This document shows positions 7,923 to 18,448 of a stretch of DNA of 34,319 nt, piece after piece (positions within the stretch are counted from its first letter, which is position 1; the number at the start of each line of letters is the position of its first letter). The DNA is from Parendozoicomonas verongulae (lineage in GTDB: Bacteria > Pseudomonadota > Gammaproteobacteria > Pseudomonadales > Endozoicomonadaceae): NCBI RefSeq assembly GCF_009711465.1, contig NZ_SMME01000836.1:1-34319 (forward strand), in the 5' to 3' direction. The notes under the pieces are model-generated. The model did no database searches, was not told the DNA's origin, and was given only the letters and a program-made list of their open reading frames with translations. Both the position numbers and the translations under genes were made by a program.

Positions 7923-9077
7923 ATGACCAGCACCCTGTTCAACACACCTGTTAATCGTCAGGGCACTTCAAGTTTGAAGTGGGATAAATACAAAGATCGG
8001 GATATCCTACCTATGTGGGTAGCAGATATGGACTTTCAGTCGCCACCAGAAATCATCAAGGCATTGAATGAGCGCGTGGCTCACGGAGTGTTTGGTTACA
8101 CCAGCCCTCCTGACAGTCTGGAAGAGGTTGTAGTTGAACGTTTAAACAATCTCTACGACTGGCCTATTGAAAAAGAGTGGCTGGACTGGACACCGGGGCT
8201 GGTGTGTGCGCTCAATATTTCTGTACGCGCTTTTGCCGAAGAAAATGAATGTGTTATTGTCCCCTGCCCGGTTTATTATCCATTCTTAACCGCACCTCCG
8301 CTGGCTAAACGTCAGATGTTGCAGATTTTCTGGCGTAGGCAAGGCGATACCTGGGAGCTGGATTGGGACTGGCTGGAAAAGAACGTCACCCGCGACACTC
8401 GCCTTTTCTTACTTTGCAACCCACAAAACCCTAATGGTCGCGTACTCACGCGGGCTGAACTGGTAAGACTCGAATGTTTCTGTAAAAAGCATCACCTGGT
8501 TGTATGCTCCGATGAGGTGCACTGCGACTTGATTCTCGATAAAAACTGTCAGCATATTCCTTATGCTTCTATCAGCGATTATGCCAGGGAAAACTCTATC
8601 ACCCTGATGTCCCCCTCCAAAACTTTTAACGTGGCAGGCCTTGGCTGCGCCTATGCAGTAATTCCCAACCCGGAATTAAGGGAAAAGTTTCGCAAAACCC
8701 GCCAAGGTATAGTCCCTTCACCTGACAGCATGATCTTCGGTTTCACCGCAGCTGAAGCTGCCTACCGAAGCGGAGAACCCTGGCGACAATCTCTGCTGGA
8801 GCATCTACGCCAAAACCATGATTATCTACTGGAGCACATTAACGCTATCCCCGGTCTCTCGATGACACCCCATCAGGCTACCTATCTGGCATGGGTTGAG
8901 TGCGACCTTCCCGGCATTAAAAATCCTGATTCGTTTTTTGAACAACACGGCATTGGTCTCACAGGCGGTGCGCCGTTTGGTGATCCAAACTGCGTTCGCT
9001 TGAATTTTGGCTGTACATTCAACCTGCTGAAAGAAGGTGTTGAGCGTATAAAGAAAGCCGTTGCCACTTTGACTTGA
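7923..9077 (+). CDS. patB: PatB/MalY-type aminotransferase, putative C-S lyase
   Basis: PLP-dependent fold type I enzyme of the MalY/PatB group, which cleaves cystathionine and other cysteine S-conjugates to thiol, pyruvate and ammonia. The 384-aa product shows the group's N-terminal WVADMDF, the FGYTSPPDSL region, NPQNPNGR (166-173), SDEVHCDL with the PLP-pyridine Asp197, and the Schiff-base lysine in SPSKTFNVAGL (Lys233). The C-terminal RLNFGC contains the carboxylate-binding Arg. The ribosome binding site is weak. It sits alone, 77 nt after mnmH, and is followed by a 13-bp-stem hairpin. The exact substrate cannot be read from sequence. Confidence 0.88.
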   Translation: MTSTLFNTPVNRQGTSSLKWDKYKDRDILPMWVADMDFQSPPEIIKALNERVAHGVFGYTSPPDSLEEVVVERLNNLYDWPIEKEWLDWTPGLVCALNISVRAFAEENECVIVPCPVYYPFLTAPPLAKRQMLQIFWRRQGDTWELDWDWLEKNVTRDTRLFLLCNPQNPNGRVLTRAELVRLECFCKKHHLVVCSDEVHCDLILDKNCQHIPYASISDYARENSITLMSPSKTFNVAGLGCAYAVIPNPELREKFRKTRQGIVPSPDSMIFGFTAAEAAYRSGEPWRQSLLEHLRQNHDYLLEHINAIPGLSMTPHQATYLAWVECDLPGIKNPDSFFEQHGIGLTGGAPFGDPNCVRLNFGCTFNLLKEGVERIKKAVATLT

Positions 9078-9085
9078 TTCAAACG

Positions 9086-9115
9086 TTATAAGGGAGCCAA
9101 AAGGCTCCCTTATAA
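9086..9115 (+). terminator. Hairpin terminator between patB and the convergent 823-aa gene
   Basis: A perfect 13-bp stem (TTATAAGGGAGCC and complement) with an AAAA loop starts 8 nt after the patB stop. Its AT-rich base gives only a short U tract (UUAUAA), but strength and position make it a likely terminator, possibly in both directions. Confidence 0.75.
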
Positions 9116-9187
9116 ACCAACAAAACATACCGTTTACATCTCTGGATTCAACGCAGAGTTGTTCAACACCTACAAAAGCTGAAGACG

Positions 9188-9208
9188 TGGCACCATCAGA
9201 TGATGCCA
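9188..9208 (-). terminator. Candidate terminator hairpin of the 823-aa protein gene
   Basis: TGGCA and TGCCA form the outer stem of a short hairpin with one internal mismatch, 19 nt after the minus-strand stop codon at 9228. A U-rich stretch follows only loosely. Confidence 0.35.
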
Positions 9209-9227
9209 GATGCCTGTGCCCTGAGGA

Positions 9228-11699
9228 TTACGATGCCTGGGCTGACTCTTGCTCTATACGTTTTGCCGCAGAACGCGTTGTACGTGTAGAAATAAAGCTT
9301 TCCTCAGACCCCCTCTGGCGATTCTTACGACGCTGACTGGTCTTCTTTTTAGGAGTGAGAACCGTTTCTTCAGGAGTGACAACAGAAGCCTCTGTTTCCA
9401 ACTCTTCGCCCACGACCGTTATGTCCGAAGCGCCTGTCCCTGCAGAGTTAATAAGTACAGTCATCCCGCTATCATTACTGTTCACAGAGGCCGCACCCAT
9501 TTCAGTCAGCGCCTGAGACACCCCAGCCAAATCGTCACGGGTCACTTCAACCATGTTACGCTTGGCACTGGACAAAGCACTCCCCTCAAGCAGGCTAGGT
9601 GAATGTAGTCGCTTACGCTCCATGCGGCTCGCCATTTCCTCTTGATTTTCCCTTGCGATTTTAAGAGCTTCTTCCAAAGACGCTATTTTCTGATCCTTAC
9701 CTTGCAGCTCCTCCATCTGCACTTCGAGTTCAGATAGATCCTGACGGAGATCCCGAGCTTCATCGGCCAGCCTTTCAAGCTCATGTCTGGATATATTGCT
9801 GGCGCTGTCACAGAAATCCATGGCGTCTACGTATGATTCTTCTGATACGTCAGTCTCCACTCCCGTAGCGTTATCATCATGGGTGTCGTCCTTAACAACA
9901 CTCACAGCACGCTCACCTACGGGCACTCCACTGCTGCTTTGCGTGTCCAGGGAGGAGTCAGGTACCACATACAGTGAGGCCGCCGGTGCTGCAGCCACTC
10001 TACGCTCTGCCAGGCTTACTTTGAAGAACTTGTTGTGACATCCTTCACTCACGATAGATTCCATCGTGGTTACCATGATCTGAGCACTATGAACACACTT
10101 AGCGTGGTTAATAGCAGCCTGCCATGTTGCAAAATCAGTACCCTCTGGAACTTTCGCAACCTCTTCATTACCGATAGTTCGCAATGCTTTATACAGTTCC
10201 ACAACGCTGTCTGAGGTTTCCAGTGCTGCACTCAGTTCAACAATAAAATCAGCATCTTGCACTGTTTCACCAAATTTACACAGGTCACCATTAGGTGCGA
10301 GAGAGCTGTCGTCAGCAGTGGCGATCACCTGCCTCTCAACCAAAATGTCCAGCATTTTACGAATAGCTGAATCTTGCGGTGCATCAGCCCCTTGTTTGAT
10401 TAAGATACTAACCAGACGATTCGGATCAACATCATCACCACGCATGTAAAGGTAGGTAGCCACACGCATGGCATCGTCACTACCATCTTTTCCACCTACA
10501 CAACCAGCTTCGTGGAATGCTGCTGCGTGGTACTTGCGGCATGGTGCATAATCAACGTTGCCATCATCTTCCGAAGGCGGCATCATCAAGTCGGCAATCA
10601 GAGGGTTATTGCCGCGAAGGAGATCGGACAGACGTTCAAAATCAGTCTGTTCATCCGGGTTACTGCGGGCATAATTCTTATCCGCTACGCATAACTGTAC
10701 AGCCAGCATGATCTGAGAAGGTAGGTCAATACCCATCTCAAACTTCAAGGCCACCGCCAGTTCTTCCATGGTCAAATCTTCAGAGAACGGTTTAGGCGGC
10801 TCAGGCAAGTCCGCCTTATTTTCCAGCATGGTAAAGCGCTGCAGATACAGACGACCCAGCAAGGTTGTCATGGCACGCCTTGCACCTTCATCTTGTCCGA
10901 TAGCCTGCAAAGCATTTTGACCACGTTTATGGGTTTCCTTAAATGTGGCGATTTTGAGATCTACGCGATAATCAGGGTTACCCAAAAGTTCACCAAAGAA
11001 CTGTTCAGACTGCTCCTCATCTGAGAGCACGCTCTTCAGGGTATCCGCATGCATAATACCGGATTCAACCATAGCCATGTGCACCGCACGAGCCAGAGCT
11101 ATAGGTGCTTTTTCATCAACAAACTGAATGGATTTCAGAGCATTGGTTTCAATTGCCAGCACTATCAGCGCTTTGACTACAACGTCGCGATTCTCTGCAG
11201 AGAGGCTGGTAAGATCACCACCCTCAGCACGCAGGTTATCAACCACGGAATCAGGCACCCCCAGAGCCACCAGCAGCGCACTATACGGGTAGCTGTCATT
11301 CAGTAGCTCTTTTGTAGCTCCAGTGAGATTAAATACTGCACTGCGCTCACTGTCGATCAGTGTTTTGTATACTTCAGCCAACATTTTCTTGCGGTTGGCA
11401 TCCACCTTGAGGAAGGTATCTCTCACCTTCTGCACTTCTTTTTCACGGGGCGTCAATGGCGTAACTTCTGCCGCACCAGGGCAAACTTTACGAGCTTTAT
11501 TCACCACCCTGGAAAGGAGCGATAATCCGTAAGTCAAACCAAAATAGCTTTTCACCTCCTCCGGCTTGACTTTGCGAACCGGAAAGGGGCCTTTCTGACC
11601 ACAGGCTTCGCGTACCTTATGGAACTGATCATACTGAGCACCACTCTCGATATATGCGAGTGAACCCAATTGTGCTCCACTTTTGCTGCTTGCTTCCAT
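9228..11699 (-). CDS. Large orphan protein with coiled coil and basic NLS-like tail
   Basis: I do not recognise this 823-aa protein. The start is placed at ATG 11699, preceded by AGGAGA, giving MEASSKSGAQLGS; a longer frame from 11855 lacks such support. Residues 1 to about 560 look mostly helical and soluble, with several cysteines and no signal peptide. A Ser/Asp-rich low-complexity linker follows (about 590-635). Residues 638-697 form a strong coiled coil (HELERLADEARDLRQDLSEL onward). The C-terminus carries TPKKKTSQRRKNRQRG, with basic clusters at 784-786 and 790-796 like a bipartite nuclear localisation signal, then RTTRSAAKR. It is a single gene between a convergent patB and a divergent trmO. 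A host-directed effector is one possibility; a DNA- or RNA-binding structural protein is another. Confidence 0.85.
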   Translation of the reverse strand: MEASSKSGAQLGSLAYIESGAQYDQFHKVREACGQKGPFPVRKVKPEEVKSYFGLTYGLSLLSRVVNKARKVCPGAAEVTPLTPREKEVQKVRDTFLKVDANRKKMLAEVYKTLIDSERSAVFNLTGATKELLNDSYPYSALLVALGVPDSVVDNLRAEGGDLTSLSAENRDVVVKALIVLAIETNALKSIQFVDEKAPIALARAVHMAMVESGIMHADTLKSVLSDEEQSEQFFGELLGNPDYRVDLKIATFKETHKRGQNALQAIGQDEGARRAMTTLLGRLYLQRFTMLENKADLPEPPKPFSEDLTMEELAVALKFEMGIDLPSQIMLAVQLCVADKNYARSNPDEQTDFERLSDLLRGNNPLIADLMMPPSEDDGNVDYAPCRKYHAAAFHEAGCVGGKDGSDDAMRVATYLYMRGDDVDPNRLVSILIKQGADAPQDSAIRKMLDILVERQVIATADDSSLAPNGDLCKFGETVQDADFIVELSAALETSDSVVELYKALRTIGNEEVAKVPEGTDFATWQAAINHAKCVHSAQIMVTTMESIVSEGCHNKFFKVSLAERRVAAAPAASLYVVPDSSLDTQSSSGVPVGERAVSVVKDDTHDDNATGVETDVSEESYVDAMDFCDSASNISRHELERLADEARDLRQDLSELEVQMEELQGKDQKIASLEEALKIARENQEEMASRMERKRLHSPSLLEGSALSSAKRNMVEVTRDDLAGVSQALTEMGAASVNSNDSGMTVLINSAGTGASDITVVGEELETEASVVTPEETVLTPKKKTSQRRKNRQRGSEESFISTRTTRSAAKRIEQESAQAS

Positions 11700-11939
11700 T
11701 TTTGTCTCCTGCGAGTAATTGAGCGGCACGCGCCTGCTCTGTTCTATACCTGATACACACTTGCGTGCCGCCGGCATCCCGTGCTTAGTCAGGCTACTAG
11801 TGAGTAATTGACACATAGGGAGGAGCACAGGTTCATGACAGCATGCAAAGCGCAACTAACGGCAATGATCTATGGAAGATGATTGTCAGAAGGAATTGCG
11901 TTGGTTAGTCTGCCCTCCTGAATTATTGAAGAGCCTACC

Positions 11940-12668
11940 GTGTCTGATCACCTCTACACCCTGCAACCTGTTGGGATTATTCGCTCCTGCTATCAGGAAA
12001 AATTTGGCATCCCCCGACAACCGGGGCTGGCCACCAGTGCCCGTGCGAAACTCGAACTCTCAGGGGCCTGTAACTGCCCGGAAGCGGTTGCCGGGCTCGA
12101 TGCATTCAGCCATATCTGGGTTCAGTTTCTGTTTCACGAAACTCAGGGGGCTGGCTGGCGCCCTACTGTTCGCCCACCTAGACTGGGTGGTGAAAAACGC
12201 ATGGGAGTATTTGCCACACGGGCCACCCACAGGCCTAACCCCTTGGGGCTTTCCCTCGTTAAACTGGAAAAAATCTGCCAGAAGAATGGACAGGTGTGGC
12301 TGGAGCTTTCCGGTATTGACCTGCTCGACAACACACCTGTTGTCGATATCAAGCCTTACCTTCCCTGGGCAGATGCTATTGACAACGCCCGTGCCGGATT
12401 CGCTCCTGAAGCACCAGATAACACACCGGTTTGCTTTACTGAGCAGGCACGGGAAGAGTGCAAGAGGTTTGAGCTCTCCAGCGGCCATCCGCTGGAGAGC
12501 TTGATTCAGGAGGTTCTGACACAGGATCCGCGCCCTGCGTATCTAAAGAAGCGCCCCCGCAAGGAGTACGGAGTGTTGTTATGGGATTACAATATTCGCT
12601 GGCGCATTATTGAAATCAACGAGGCAGGTGATACAGGCTTTGAGGTATTTTCCATAGAGGCAGTGTAA
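11940..12668 (+). CDS. trmO: tRNA (adenine(37)-N6)-methyltransferase TrmO
   Basis: TrmO (YaeB/TsaA family) methylates t6A37 of threonine tRNAs to m6t6A using S-adenosylmethionine. The 242-aa product matches the E. coli length (about 235) and family pattern: LQPVGIIRSCYQEKFGIPRQ at the N-terminus, GLDAFSHIWVQFLFH, GVFATRATHRPNPLGLSLV (the most conserved block), LDNTPVVDIKPYLPWAD, and a C-terminal domain with RPAYLKK. The start is GTG at 11940, which gives the family N-terminus, although the ribosome binding site is poor. It is divergent from the 823-aa gene with 240 bp between them. Confidence 0.95.
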   Translation: MSDHLYTLQPVGIIRSCYQEKFGIPRQPGLATSARAKLELSGACNCPEAVAGLDAFSHIWVQFLFHETQGAGWRPTVRPPRLGGEKRMGVFATRATHRPNPLGLSLVKLEKICQKNGQVWLELSGIDLLDNTPVVDIKPYLPWADAIDNARAGFAPEAPDNTPVCFTEQAREECKRFELSSGHPLESLIQEVLTQDPRPAYLKKRPRKEYGVLLWDYNIRWRIIEINEAGDTGFEVFSIEAV

Positions 12669-12753
12669 GCGCTTTATAAGTACCCTGCTTCTCTCTATTT
12701 GAACAAAGCTCGGTGATAGACTGGGCTTTTACTGTTTATAGAAGTTCACACCC

Positions 12754-12972
12754 ATGATTATCCCTTGGCAACAACTGGAAGAAAATACACTGAACAACCT
12801 GATAACGGAGTTTGTATCCCGCTATGGCACAGATAATGGTGACAACAGCGAACTCTCCACCCGCATCCATCAAGTGATGGAACAGCTGCGACAAGGCAGT
12901 GCCATTATTGTATGGGATGAGCTGACGGAAACGGCCAATATCGTGCCAAGGTCCGACATAAGTATCGCCTGA
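12754..12972 (+). CDS. yheU: YheU family protein (UPF0270)
   Basis: A 72-aa protein matching the small conserved YheU family: MIIPWQQLEENTLNNLITEFVSRYGTD, a variable middle, then RIHQVMEQLRQGSAIIVWDELTETANIV. The function is not established. It lies 85 nt after trmO, transcribed the same way, with no clear ribosome binding site visible. No membrane segment or cysteine is present. Confidence 0.9.
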   Translation: MIIPWQQLEENTLNNLITEFVSRYGTDNGDNSELSTRIHQVMEQLRQGSAIIVWDELTETANIVPRSDISIA

Positions 12973-13053
12973 AAATCATTCCACCCTTAACCTGCTGTCC
13001 TCTGCTATGTTTCTGGCCGGTTCTTGTTTGCCAGGCCCTTGAGGAGTAGGTCG

Positions 13054-14190
13054 ATGATGCCCAGCAGGTTTCAAAGTTATAAATCTTTTTTCAAACAGCT
13101 GACTCTGGCAGTTGTTCTACTCACAACCCTCCCTATCCTCATGGGGGCTAAAAAGGAATATACTGTACCGGTTGAGGGCCTTGATAGCGCGCTGCGTAAG
13201 CCCCATAGGATTCCCATCAAAAGGATGTTCCCTGATAAGCCAAAATTTGCAACATTGAAAAAAAGCCCCGACCGTACGTATACCATGGACAGACCAAAGC
13301 CCTTAAAGAGGCAAACATGGTGGACAATCCCGAAAGAATTGAAAAACAAAGCCTTTGCCTGCCAGTTCAACAAACAACACGTTATCGTCGTTGACAAGGA
13401 AAAGGGCGGTGCGCTGGTTGCTCAGTGGATGATTGACCAGCTCAATGAACGTGAAGCTAGAAACCTTCCTACTACGTTCGGCTTAGCAACCGGTAGCTCC
13501 CCCATTCCTGTTTATGAAAATCTGGTTAAAGCGTTTCGAGAACAAAAATTCAAAACCGATAATCTCTCTACCATTAACCTGGATGAATATATTGGCCTCG
13601 AACCAGGAGACTCTAATAGCTACAAACAGTTTATGCGCCAACATCTCATTGCTGACCTTGAGTTAACAGACGACCAGTTCCATATTTTCGATTCACAGGC
13701 CCAGAGTGAGAACGATCCGGAAATACAAAGATTACAAAAGCTTCTTACACAAAACCCCCGCCATTTTCAGCTGCTGGGAATTGGAGAAAATGGACATATC
13801 GGCTTCAATGAACCAGACGATACACTCTCAGCTGAAACCCCGACCCGCATCGTCAAGCTTACAGAGTCAACCCGCAAGGCTAACGCCCCTTACTTTGGCG
13901 GGGATACGACTAAGGTACCAACCCATGCCCGTACACTTGGCCCCAAAGACATTCTGCATGCGGAACGGATTGTGGTCCTGGCTTGGGGAGAGAAAAAGAA
14001 AGCCGCCATTGCAAATAGCATTCTAGGGCCGATAAAACCACAGGTTCCCGCCAGCTTATTACAGAAGCACCTGAATGTTGTTTGGGTCATGGATGCAGAA
14101 GCAGCGGCCACCCTATTTAAACAGGGTGGCCGTGTGACTCGTGAAATGGCCAGACAATTTCCAACACTGTTTCAGACACCAGAGAAATGA
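13054..14190 (+). CDS. Glucosamine-6-phosphate deaminase homologue with signal-like N-terminal extension
   Basis: Residues about 105-378 are a NagB-type domain: GLATGSSPIPVYENL, NLDEYIGLEPGDSNSY (Asp177 equivalent to the catalytic Asp72 of E. coli NagB), and LLGIGENGHIGFNEP (His248 and Glu253 equivalent to His143 and Glu148; Asn246 in place of Asp141, as in Bacillus NagB). The catalytic set therefore looks complete. Unusually, about 100 residues precede it: MMPSRFQSYKSFFKQ, then a hydrophobic run LTLAVVLLTTLPILMGA typical of a Sec signal or anchor, then a Lys/Pro-rich linker. The ATG at 13054 has GAGGAG 7 nt upstream; a TTG at 13024 would add ten residues. NagB is normally a cytoplasmic protein of about 240-270 aa with no such extension. 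Confidence 0.85.
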   Translation: MMPSRFQSYKSFFKQLTLAVVLLTTLPILMGAKKEYTVPVEGLDSALRKPHRIPIKRMFPDKPKFATLKKSPDRTYTMDRPKPLKRQTWWTIPKELKNKAFACQFNKQHVIVVDKEKGGALVAQWMIDQLNEREARNLPTTFGLATGSSPIPVYENLVKAFREQKFKTDNLSTINLDEYIGLEPGDSNSYKQFMRQHLIADLELTDDQFHIFDSQAQSENDPEIQRLQKLLTQNPRHFQLLGIGENGHIGFNEPDDTLSAETPTRIVKLTESTRKANAPYFGGDTTKVPTHARTLGPKDILHAERIVVLAWGEKKKAAIANSILGPIKPQVPASLLQKHLNVVWVMDAEAAATLFKQGGRVTREMARQFPTLFQTPEK

Positions 14191-14196
14191 ACAAAC

Positions 14197-14360
14197 TAAG
14201 TACCCGGACCATTGCTTTTGCATAATGATGGCGAGTGGATTTTTTCGCTCTTCAAGGAATAACGTCGGGAGCATAGCCCGCTACGTGACCAGAGCTGTGA
14301 CGCAGCAAGGGTGGAAAAAGACGCCGCCAGACTATGCGAAAGCAATGGTTTGGGTACTTA
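14197..14360. mobile_element. 164-bp MITE-like element with 28-bp terminal inverted repeats
   Basis: The left end (14197-14224, beginning TAAGTACCC) and right end (14333-14360, ending GGGTACTTA) are inverted repeats identical at 25 of 28 positions. The bases immediately outside are CAAAC on both sides (14192-14196 and 14361-14365), a 5-bp target duplication. No protein is encoded. The interior can form smaller stems: TGGCG/CGCCA at 14229-14233 and 14325-14329, a CGGG/CCCG hairpin at 14266-14280, and GCTG/CAGC at 14294-14306. It fills the gap between two convergent genes, and its right end supplies the stop codon of the transglycosylase gene. Confidence 0.8.
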
Positions 14361-14944
14361 CAAACTGCAGCGCCTGAGCTGTTCTCCATACTCACCGGCA
14401 CGCCACTTCACTTTATTGGCGACACTTAACAGCCACTTTTTCCGGTGGTGAGTGCCACGGGCATAGCCGCCCCAGCCTTCGTGGTAATTGAGGTAGAGTT
14501 TATCGGCATGCCAGAGAGAGACTCCGTTTTTCTCTCTGGTTTTGTGGGTGTACCAGCCAATGAAGTCGATGGCATCTTCAAAGTCATCCCGACTTGCAAA
14601 CCATGGGTTCACCTCCTTCAAATACATATCCCAGGTACCATCCTGCGCCTGGGCATATCCATAGGCAGAGCTATTACGGGGCAAAGGAATAAACAGGAAC
14701 CAGGGGCGTGGCGGGCGCACATCATGGCGGTAACTGGACTCCTGATACATGATCGCCATCATCACCTGAATCGGTGTACCCCAACGCTTATTGGCTTTTT
14801 TTGCCGCACGATACCAGGAAGGCTTTTCCTTAAAGATCGAACACAGGTTATGGGGCTGACGGGGCGGTGCAGGCGTGGCACAACCCGCCAGCCCTACAGT
14901 CACAACGACCATCAAAATGATTTTAAGATATCGTGCTCCAAGCA

Positions 14945-14945
<1 letters not shown>
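14358..14945 (-). CDS. Lytic-transglycosylase-like (SLT domain) lipoprotein
   Basis: The 195-aa product starts with a lipoprotein signal (hydrophobic ILMVVVTVGLAGC; lipobox LAGC, lipidated Cys22). An SLT-type fold follows: WGTPIQVMMAIMYQESSYRHD with probable catalytic Glu69, SSAYGYAQAQDGTWDMYL (the typical GYAQ-type motif), then DAIDFIGWYTHKT and LYLNYHEGWGGYARGTH. It probably cleaves peptidoglycan glycan strands at the outer membrane. Its ATG overlaps the ligA stop (TAATG), so the two are translationally coupled. Its TAA stop is the first three bases of the MITE-like element's right end, so the natural C-terminus may have been altered by that insertion. Confidence 0.88.
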
Positions 14946-17014
<2,069 letters not shown>

Positions 17015-17028
17015 TTAAAAAGCAAATA

Positions 17029-17053
17029 CCCGGCAGCCTTTCAGGCTGCCGGG
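17029..17053 (-). terminator. GC-rich hairpin between zipA and ligA
   Basis: A perfect 10-bp stem (CCCGGCAGCC and complement) with a 5-nt loop lies 27 nt after the zipA stop; a loosely U-rich stretch follows on the minus strand. It may terminate or attenuate transcription before ligA. A separate perfect 18-bp palindrome, CGCGGGTTTAAACCCGCG, overlaps the zipA stop codon at 17073-17090. Confidence 0.6.
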
Positions 17054-17079
17054 CAAATATCAGATAGAAAAACGCGGGT

Positions 17080-18378
17080 TTAAACCCGCGCAGTAGACTT
17101 CTTTCGCTGACACAAATGGCGACGCTCAAAATCACTGATTCGCTGACGATAGTGCTCAAGAGTCTGACCAGTCAGCACGCTGTGCTGTTCATCCCGCAGG
17201 ATGCCACCCAAATCACGAGACAGATGGTGCACCGCTTCAACCAAAATCCGAAACGCCTGCTGGGGCTCCTCAGGCCCAGGCAAACCCATAAAGAAACTCA
17301 GTGCAGGAATGGAAGAATTCTCCATGGTTTTCAGATCAAAGGTGCCCGGTTCTACGCCGTTGGCCACGCTGAACAAAATCTGACCACTGCCATCTTCTCG
17401 TACATGGCGATGAAAGATGTTCATATCGCCAAAGCGCAGGCCCTCGTCCCTAAATATTTCCAGCAGCTTATCACCGGTGAATGGCTGGCCTTCCGGTGCC
17501 TTGACGTTAATTACCAGTATCTCTTCCATTGGAGCTGGTGCAGGCTGTACACCCTCGATAGCAGATTCGCCCTCAATCTCGCGTTCAGCAACCACTTCAA
17601 CAGGTTCACTGCTTTTCACTTTCCGGGAAGAGGGACGGATCTTATCCCGCAGTTTTTTAGCCTTGTCTTCCAGCTCCTCCACATCAAAGGAGAAAGGCAT
17701 ACTCATTGGTTCACGGGATGGTTTGGCTTCTGCAGGTTTTCTGCGTCTATCCGGCTCAGCACGCAGATCCATATCCATAAGCACAGGAACAGGTTCATCC
17801 AGAGCCAGTGCCTGTTGCCCTGGCAGTACCGATGGATCTTTACGAACATCTGGCTGAGACTGCAATGGTGCGTCAGGCTGAGAGTCAACCGTGGCTTCCG
17901 GTGCTATAGCAGACTCAGCAATCGGTTCAGGCTGAACCTCTGTTGCCAACACTTCTGCTGAGCCTTCAACGGTTGCAGTCGCTTTCTCTTTTTCTACAAC
18001 CCGAGCAGAAGAAACGACATCCGTCACAGCCGGTTCGTCGGAACCAACTGGAACACCATTTGCGATGTGTTCAGCTTTAGGCGTAACCCGAGGTGATGCC
18101 TGCACAGGCTCAGGGGAAAGAGTCGGCTCTTCCCGTACAGGTGCGGTACCTTTGACATCATCAAGGTCAGACAGTGTCTGACCATCTTTCAGACGTGCAC
18201 CGCCGTTTGGCAGTTCGCTGCCAAAGTCATCAGCCTGCCCCTGGATATCTTCCAACCCAAAGCTCAACTCATTTTCTTTTCGCCGAGCCAGCCATATGCG
18301 ACGCAACCCGTCTGCCAGTACGACCAGCACCACCAGAACGCCAATAATGACTAGCCAGTCGCGCAAATTCATCTCCAT
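17080..18378 (-). CDS. zipA: Cell division protein ZipA
   Basis: ZipA anchors FtsZ to the inner membrane at mid-cell. The 432-aa product has the expected layout: N-terminal membrane segment (LRDWLVIIGVLVVLVVLADGL, about 5-25), a basic patch (RRIWLARRKE), a long Pro/Val/Glu-rich linker to about 285, and the C-terminal FtsZ-binding domain (ILVINVKAPEGQPFTGDKLL, GLRFGDMNIFHRH, ALSFFMGLPGP). It is longer than E. coli ZipA (328 aa) because of the linker. ATG 18378 or ATG 18372 could both serve as start. It lies between smc and ligA. Confidence 0.96.
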   Translation of the reverse strand: MEMNLRDWLVIIGVLVVLVVLADGLRRIWLARRKENELSFGLEDIQGQADDFGSELPNGGARLKDGQTLSDLDDVKGTAPVREEPTLSPEPVQASPRVTPKAEHIANGVPVGSDEPAVTDVVSSARVVEKEKATATVEGSAEVLATEVQPEPIAESAIAPEATVDSQPDAPLQSQPDVRKDPSVLPGQQALALDEPVPVLMDMDLRAEPDRRRKPAEAKPSREPMSMPFSFDVEELEDKAKKLRDKIRPSSRKVKSSEPVEVVAEREIEGESAIEGVQPAPAPMEEILVINVKAPEGQPFTGDKLLEIFRDEGLRFGDMNIFHRHVREDGSGQILFSVANGVEPGTFDLKTMENSSIPALSFFMGLPGPEEPQQAFRILVEAVHHLSRDLGGILRDEQHSVLTGQTLEHYRQRISDFERRHLCQRKKSTARV

Positions 18379-18448
18379 GGTCTATGCCAACCTGATGTTC
18401 CATCAATGAGTCCCCAGGACTCAAGTTATTTACTGTTAAACCTAACAT

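Noticed and set aside
11700-11855. 52-residue N-terminal extension of the 823-aa protein
   Set aside because: The internal ATG at 11699 has a strong AGGAGA site at good spacing, while the upstream start has none and the extra residues look like translated leader.
12677-12685. TAAGTACCC after trmO, matching the tip of the MITE-like repeats
   Set aside because: Only nine bases match and no partner arm or flanking duplication is visible; chance is likely in a window of this size.
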